Assembly (NCBI GenBank): GCA_003139735.1
Contig: PLGA01000222.1
Span: 324-10,097, forward strand
DNA length: 9,774 bases
Direction of reading: 5' to 3'
Source of the DNA: Bryobacterales bacterium
GTDB taxonomy: Bacteria; Acidobacteriota; Terriglobia; Bryobacterales; Bryobacteraceae
In this document: piece after piece, positions 6,031-9,774 of the stretch
Layout of the letters: every line of letters begins with the position of its first letter
Position numbering within the stretch: position 1 is the first letter of the stretch
Made by a program: the position numbers and the translations under genes
Notes under the pieces: model-generated
What the model was told of the DNA's origin: nothing
The model's input: the letters and a program-made list of their open reading frames with translations, nothing else
The model's database searches: none

Positions 6031-6096
6031 GGGCGGCTCGAACGCCCGACCTACGGCTTAGAAGGCCGTTGCTCTATCCAGCTGAGCTACGCCCCC
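6020..6096 (-). tRNA. tRNA-Arg (anticodon TCT), CCA encoded
   Basis: The minus strand folds into a full 77-base cloverleaf. Parts in order: acceptor GGGGGCG / CGCCCCT; bases 8-9 TA; D-arm GCTC-AGCTGGATA-GAGC; anticodon arm ACGGC-CTTCTAA-GCCGT; variable loop AGGTC; T-arm GGGCG-TTCGAGC-CGCCC; discriminator A; encoded CCA. The anticodon TCT reads AGA/AGG arginine codons. The first acceptor pair is a G1-U72 wobble and all other stems pair fully. No intron. It lies between mqnC and bfr, all on the same strand. Confidence 0.95.
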
Positions 6097-6101
6097 ACAT
6101 T

Positions 6102-6129
6102 GCTATAGTGCCACAGCGGGCCGCTAAAC
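6102..6129 (-). promoter_or_regulatory. Possible promoter of tRNA-Arg
   Basis: On the minus strand GTTTAG (6129-6124) and TATAGC (6107-6102) are separated by 16 bases, and TATAGC ends 5 bases before the tRNA 5' end. This is a plausible but weak -35/-10 pair. The spacer contains an 11-base palindrome, AGCGGGCCGCT (6115-6125). Confidence 0.3.
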
Positions 6130-6158
6130 AGAACGTCATAAGTAATTGCGCATCCGCC

Positions 6159-6185
6159 GTAGGGTCGGGCATGTCCGACCCCTAC
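6159..6185. other. Strong intergenic hairpin between mqnC and tRNA-Arg
   Basis: GTAGGGTCGG, loop GCATGT, then CCGACCCCTAC: a 10-bp stem with one bulged C. It begins 44 bases past the mqnC stop (nearest edge 6185). No T-run follows on either strand, so it is not a textbook intrinsic terminator. It could still end or stabilise the mqnC transcript, or be a copy of a short dispersed palindromic repeat. There is no second copy in this window. Confidence 0.6.
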
Positions 6186-6228
6186 CCGGCAGTCGGTGCT
6201 CCTTGCGCAAACAATAACGGCGCGACGC

Positions 6229-7260
6229 TTAATTCAGAAAGTAGGTCCGGTATAGCGTGTCCCGCTGCTTGGGGATGAAGCCCGCATCGCGGATGATGCG
6301 GCGCAGTTCCTCTTCCGTGCTGCAGTGGTGCGCGCCGGCGGCGGCGACTACGTTCTCCTCGATCATGATGCTGCCCACGTCGTTGCCGCCGAAACGCAGG
6401 CCCAACTGGCAGGTCTTCAGGCCCTGCGTCACCCAGGACGATTGCACGTTCTCGAAGTTCGAGAGATAGATGCGCGCGATCGCCAAGGTTTGCAGGTATT
6501 CCACGGCCGTGGCTTCTTCCTTCACGAAGCGTCCGAGCGAGGTGTTCTCACGTTGGAACGTCCACGGGATGAAGGCCGTGAAGCCGCCGGTTTCCTCCTG
6601 AAGATTGCGGACCAACTCCAGATGGTTCATGCGCTGCTCGATGGTTTCGCCGCAGCCGAACATCATGGTAGCGGTGGTGCGCATGCCCAACTGATGGGCC
6701 GTATGGTGCACATCCATCCATTCCTGGGTGGAGCACTTCAGACGGCTGATGCGATGGCGCGCCGCATCGTCCAGGATCTCCGCTCCGCCGCCAGGAATGG
6801 AATCGAGGCCGGAGTCCATCAAGCGCCGGATGGTGTCCCGCAGGCTCAAGCCGCTCACTTCGGCGATGTTGGTCACCTCCGGCGCCGAGAGACAGTGCAG
6901 GTGAATGGTGAAGCGCTGCTTGATGCCGCGAAAGAGGTCCTCGTACCATTCGATCTTCAGATCGGGGTGCAAACCGCCCTGCATCAGCACGCCCGTGCCG
7001 CCCAGATCGACGGTCTCGCGGATTTTCTCGAAGATGGTTTCCTTCGGCAGGAGGTAGCCTTCGGCGTGGCCCATGGGACGGTAAAACGCGCAGAAGGTGC
7101 AATACTCCGTGCAGAAGTTGGTGTAGTTGATATTGCGGTCGATGATGTAGGAGACGATGCCTTCGGGGTGCCAGCGGCGGCGCACGGCGTCGGCCTCCAT
7201 GCCGATGCCTATCAGGTCGTCCGAGCGGAATAGGTCCAGAGCTTCTTCGCGAGAGATCAT
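6229..7260 (-). CDS. mqnC: Cyclic dehypoxanthine futalosine synthase (radical SAM, MqnC)
   Basis: A 343-residue radical SAM enzyme. C50, C54 and C57 form the CxxxCxxC motif (CTEYCTFC) that holds the 4Fe-4S cluster, in the NYTNFCTEYCTFCAFYR setting typical of MqnC. Further MqnC/CofH-like signatures follow: GVLMQGGLHPDL, HCLSAPEV, SIPGGGAEIL, TTATMMFGCGE and FIPWTFQ. MqnC cyclises dehypoxanthine futalosine, the third step of the futalosine route to menaquinone, in the cytoplasm. MqnE is the main lookalike, but the QGGLHP and GGGAEI context favours MqnC. No other mqn gene lies in the window, so the pathway is scattered. The ATG at 7260 starts the conserved MISREEAL N-terminus. It is divergent from the dehydrogenase gene, with a 62-base gap, and has a perfect palindrome GGTTGCAACC directly before the start codon. 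Confidence 0.93.
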   Translation of the reverse strand: MISREEALDLFRSDDLIGIGMEADAVRRRWHPEGIVSYIIDRNINYTNFCTEYCTFCAFYRPMGHAEGYLLPKETIFEKIRETVDLGGTGVLMQGGLHPDLKIEWYEDLFRGIKQRFTIHLHCLSAPEVTNIAEVSGLSLRDTIRRLMDSGLDSIPGGGAEILDDAARHRISRLKCSTQEWMDVHHTAHQLGMRTTATMMFGCGETIEQRMNHLELVRNLQEETGGFTAFIPWTFQRENTSLGRFVKEEATAVEYLQTLAIARIYLSNFENVQSSWVTQGLKTCQLGLRFGGNDVGSIMIEENVVAAAGAHHCSTEEELRRIIRDAGFIPKQRDTLYRTYFLN

Positions 7261-7270
7261 GGTTGCAACC
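7261..7270. promoter_or_regulatory. Perfect 10-bp palindrome at the mqnC start
   Basis: GGTTGCAACC is a perfect palindrome immediately upstream of the mqnC ATG, in the 62-base divergent gap. It occupies the place where a ribosome binding site would lie. It could be an operator half or a small hairpin, or chance; a 10-bp palindrome alone is weak evidence. Confidence 0.2.
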
Positions 7271-7322
7271 CAGCCTGTATTTCCAAGATAACATTGCCGC
7301 GCGGTCGCGTATCCTATTGATT

Positions 7323-8216
7323 ATGAGAATTGGATTCGTTGGATTAGGCCGCATGGGCTCCGGCATGGCGCGCAACCTGCTCCGCGCCGGTCATGAGGTG
7401 ACCGTATTCAACCGCAGCCGGGATAAGGCGGAGGCTCTGGTTGCCAATGGCGCCCGTGTAGCCGATTCGCCGGCCGACGTCTCCGCTGCCTCGGAGGCGG
7501 TCATGACCATGCTCGCCGACGACCGCGCGGTGGAACAAGTCGTTTTCGGCGAAAACGGGATCGCCTCGACGCTCCCGGAGGGCGCGACGCACATTTCGTG
7601 CAGCACCATCAGCGTCAAACTGGCCAGGCGTTTGGACGGCGAGCACGCCCGCCGCGGGCAGAATTACCTGAGCGCCCCCGTTTTTGGCCGTCCGGAAGCC
7701 GCCGAAAGCAAGAATCTCCTGGTGGTTGCCGCCGGTCCGCCGGAACTCGTCGAGCATTGCCGGCCGCTATTCGACGCCATCGGACGCCAGACGTTCGTAC
7801 TGGGGTCCGATCCTTCCCAGGCCAATGCGGTCAAGCTGTGCGGCAATTTCATGATCGCCGCCATGCTCGAAGCGTTCAGCGAGGCCTTCGCCACGCTTCG
7901 CAAGGCGGACGTTCCGCCGCACGCCTTCCTCGAGGTGATGAACGGGTTGTTCGGGTCGCCGGTCTATGCAAACTACGGACGCTTGATCGCCGACCGCAAA
8001 TTCGATCCGGCCGGCTTCGCCTTGCGGCTGGGGCTCAAGGACGTCCGCCTGACCATGGAGGCGGCCGAGGACTTCGCCGCACCGATGCCGCTGGCCAGCC
8101 TGATCCACGACCATCTGCTTTCGGCCATGGCGCATGGACAAGGGGACCTCGATTGGTCGAGCTTCTCCCTGGTAGCCGAGCGCAACGCCGGCATCGGAAT
8201 TGGAACGAAAGGCTGA
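7323..8216 (+). CDS. NAD(P)-dependent beta-hydroxyacid dehydrogenase (HIBADH family)
   Basis: A 297-residue cytoplasmic oxidoreductase of the 3-hydroxyisobutyrate/6-phosphogluconate dehydrogenase family. The Rossmann motif is G7-L-G-R-M-G12 in MRIGFVGLGRMG. N30-R31-S32 ends strand beta-2, which in this family tends to go with NADP(H) rather than NAD(H). CSTIS (93-97) and SAPVFGRPEA (117-126) are the substrate-side loops. K171 in NAVKLCGNFM is the catalytic lysine, with N175 conserved. The usual DAPVSGG loop is altered to SAPVFGR, so the substrate may not be 3-hydroxyisobutyrate; it cannot be named from sequence. The ATG at 7323 was chosen because the conserved fold starts there; no Shine-Dalgarno is seen, and a TATCCT box lies 7 bases upstream. 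The arylsulfatase follows after one base, so the two are almost surely co-transcribed. Confidence 0.9.
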   Translation: MRIGFVGLGRMGSGMARNLLRAGHEVTVFNRSRDKAEALVANGARVADSPADVSAASEAVMTMLADDRAVEQVVFGENGIASTLPEGATHISCSTISVKLARRLDGEHARRGQNYLSAPVFGRPEAAESKNLLVVAAGPPELVEHCRPLFDAIGRQTFVLGSDPSQANAVKLCGNFMIAAMLEAFSEAFATLRKADVPPHAFLEVMNGLFGSPVYANYGRLIADRKFDPAGFALRLGLKDVRLTMEAAEDFAAPMPLASLIHDHLLSAMAHGQGDLDWSSFSLVAERNAGIGIGTKG

Positions 8217-8217
8217 A

Positions 8218-9741
8218 ATGCCAAGCGGGAACGTCTCCAGAAGGCTATTTCTATCGTCCTCGCTTCCCCTGCTGCTACAGGCCCGAAGCGCGGCGGCCGC
8301 CCGGCTGCCGAACATCGTCTACATGTACGCCGACGATCTGGGGTACGGCGACGTAAGCTGCTACGGCGCCAAGCGCGTGACCACGCCCAACATCGACCGC
8401 CTGGCGGCGGAGGGCGTACGCTTCACCAACGCCCATTCGCCATCGGCCACCTGCACCCCCTCGCGTTACGCGCTGATGACGGGCGAGTACGCATGGCGGC
8501 ATAAGGGCACCGGCATTCTGCCCGGGGACGCGTCGTTGATTGTCCAACCGGGCCGCTACACCCTGCCGGCGATGCTCCAGCGGGGGGGTTACCGGACGGG
8601 CGCGGTGGGGAAATGGCATCTCGGCTTGGGCAGCGGGAACCTCGATTGGAACGGCGACATTCGTCCGGGCCCGCTGGAGGTGGGGTTCGACTACTCCTTT
8701 ATCTTCCCGGCCACCGGCGACCGCGTTCCCTGCGTTTACGTGGAGAATCACCGGGTGGTGGGGCTCGACCCAAAGGACCCCATCGTGGTCAACTACCAGC
8801 GGAACATAGGCGGCGAACCCACGGGCAAGGACCACCCCGAGCTGCTGCGCATGCAGCCCAGCGAGGGCCACGCGGATAGCATTGTGAATGGCGTGAGCCG
8901 CATCGGATTCATGAGCGGCGGCAAATCGGCGCGCTGGGTGGATGAGGACATGGCGGACACGCTTACCGCCAAGGCCGTTTCTTTCATCGAACAGAGCAAG
9001 GCGGGTCCGTTCTTCCTCTACTTCGCCACGCACAATATCCACGTGCCGCGCCTCCCCAACCAGCGGTTTGTCGGCGCGACGCCGATGGGCCCGCGCGGCG
9101 ACGCGATCGTGGAACTGGATTGGTGCGTGGGGCGCGTGACGGAGACGCTCGAACGGCTGGGGCTGACGAACCAGACGCTGTTTATCTTCAGCAGCGACAA
9201 CGGGCCGGTGGTGGACGATGGCTATCACGATCAGTCGGTGGAGAAACTGGGGGATCACAAGCCGGCCGGCCCATGGCGCGGCGGCAAGTATAGCGCGTAC
9301 GACGGCGGCACTCGCGTCCCGTTCATCGCGCGCTGGCCGGGCAGAGTGAAGCCGGGCGTTTCGAGCGCACTGATGGACCAGGTGGACCTGCTCTCATCAT
9401 TGGCCGCGCTGACCGGACAGAAGCCCCCGGCCGACGCCGCTCCGGACAGCTTCAACGAGCTGCCGGCGCTGCTGGGCCAATCGAAACGGGCGCGCGACCA
9501 CGTGGTGGAGCACGCCGGCGCGCTCTCGCTGATTGTGGGCGATTGGAAGGTGATCCGCCCCAACGCCGGCGCGAAACGGAGCGCGGGCAATGAAACCGGC
9601 AACGACCCCCAGCCGCAGTTGTTTCACCTTAGCGAAGACCCGGGCGAGAAGAACAATCTGGCGGCGAAGTACCCGGATAAAGTGAAAACGCTGCTGGCGA
9701 GGTTGGAGGAGATTGAGAAGGCGGGCCGCAGTCGGCCATAG
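8218..9741 (+). CDS. Exported arylsulfatase (type I, FGly-dependent)
   Basis: A 507-residue sulfatase of the alkaline-phosphatase fold. It has a Tat-like signal (SRRLFL at 7-12, hydrophobic to 20, Ala-rich cleavage near 28). Active-site residues all appear present: D39 and D40, C79 in C-T-P-S-R (the cysteine converted to formylglycine), R83, K132 and H134 in GKWHLG, H275, D327 and N328 in SDNGP, and K357. It hydrolyses sulfate esters, probably on a sulfated sugar or polysaccharide outside the cytoplasm; the substrate is unknown. The SRIGFMSGGKSARWVDEDMAD region resembles arylsulfatases common in Planctomycetes and Bacteroidetes. ATG 8218 is preceded by AAAGG at 5 bases and lies one base after the dehydrogenase stop. 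An upstream in-frame TTG at 8200 is less likely. The formylglycine-forming enzyme is not in the window. The 33 bases after the stop hold nothing recognisable. Confidence 0.93.
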   Translation: MPSGNVSRRLFLSSSLPLLLQARSAAAARLPNIVYMYADDLGYGDVSCYGAKRVTTPNIDRLAAEGVRFTNAHSPSATCTPSRYALMTGEYAWRHKGTGILPGDASLIVQPGRYTLPAMLQRGGYRTGAVGKWHLGLGSGNLDWNGDIRPGPLEVGFDYSFIFPATGDRVPCVYVENHRVVGLDPKDPIVVNYQRNIGGEPTGKDHPELLRMQPSEGHADSIVNGVSRIGFMSGGKSARWVDEDMADTLTAKAVSFIEQSKAGPFFLYFATHNIHVPRLPNQRFVGATPMGPRGDAIVELDWCVGRVTETLERLGLTNQTLFIFSSDNGPVVDDGYHDQSVEKLGDHKPAGPWRGGKYSAYDGGTRVPFIARWPGRVKPGVSSALMDQVDLLSSLAALTGQKPPADAAPDSFNELPALLGQSKRARDHVVEHAGALSLIVGDWKVIRPNAGAKRSAGNETGNDPQPQLFHLSEDPGEKNNLAAKYPDKVKTLLARLEEIEKAGRSRP

Positions 9742-9774
9742 GGCCGGCGGCGGATAGCGGACCTCGACAGCGGG

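Noticed and set aside
6325..7233. A 302-codon open frame on the plus strand across mqnC
   Set aside because: It is fully antisense to a clear radical SAM gene with all motifs. Its His/Ala/Gly-rich composition is typical of a GC-rich shadow frame and matches no family.
8275..9258. A 327-codon minus-strand open frame
   Set aside because: It lies wholly antisense to the sulfatase, whose active-site residues are intact; the translated product is Arg/His-rich with no recognisable domain.
7323..9741. Sulfoquinovose or sulfonate degradation module
   Set aside because: The dehydrogenase family includes sulfolactaldehyde reductase, but type I sulfatases cut sulfate esters, not sulfonates, and no other sulfoglycolysis gene is present.

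Overview
The window is GC-rich and gene-dense. It looks like a chromosomal segment of a Gram-negative soil-type bacterium, most likely an acidobacterium of the Solibacter/Bryobacterales kind. The basis is an outer-membrane Omp85 barrel, two secreted Tat-type catabolic proteins (a GHL6-like glycosidase and an arylsulfatase), futalosine-pathway menaquinone synthesis (MqnC), and a stand-alone RRM protein. The taxon is an inference from gene content, not from a marker gene.

Layout. 1-2095 (minus) is a tightly coupled three-gene operon: a single-POTRA Omp85-type barrel, then a small secreted DUF4390-like protein, then the N-terminus of a membrane sensor resembling NtrY-type histidine kinases, cut by the window edge. 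The genes overlap as TGATG and GTGA. 2235-2648 (minus) is a small RRM RNA-binding protein. 2895-3263 (plus) is a low-GC hicBA toxin-antitoxin locus in which hicB is intact but hicA is frameshifted and has lost its 3' end. It abuts 3272-5506 (plus), an exported GHL6/beta-galactosidase-trimerisation protein. 5518-7260 (minus) holds, in transcription order, mqnC, an intergenic hairpin, a tRNA-Arg(TCT) with encoded CCA, and bacterioferritin. 7323-9741 (plus) is a two-gene unit, a beta-hydroxyacid dehydrogenase followed one base later by an arylsulfatase. No gap without a gene exceeds 300 bases; the longest is 2649-2894.

How the genes fit together. The left operon reads as an envelope unit: outer-membrane barrel, periplasmic protein and inner-membrane sensor. 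The exported glycosidase and sulfatase suggest breakdown of complex, partly sulfated polysaccharides. MqnC and Bfr are housekeeping functions (quinone synthesis, iron storage). I see no CRISPR array, phage or complete insertion sequence. The points most worth a second look are the Omp85/DUF4390-like/sensor operon, the decayed hicA next to an intact hicB, and a GH42-type cysteine cluster in the GHL6 protein without an obvious acid/base Glu.
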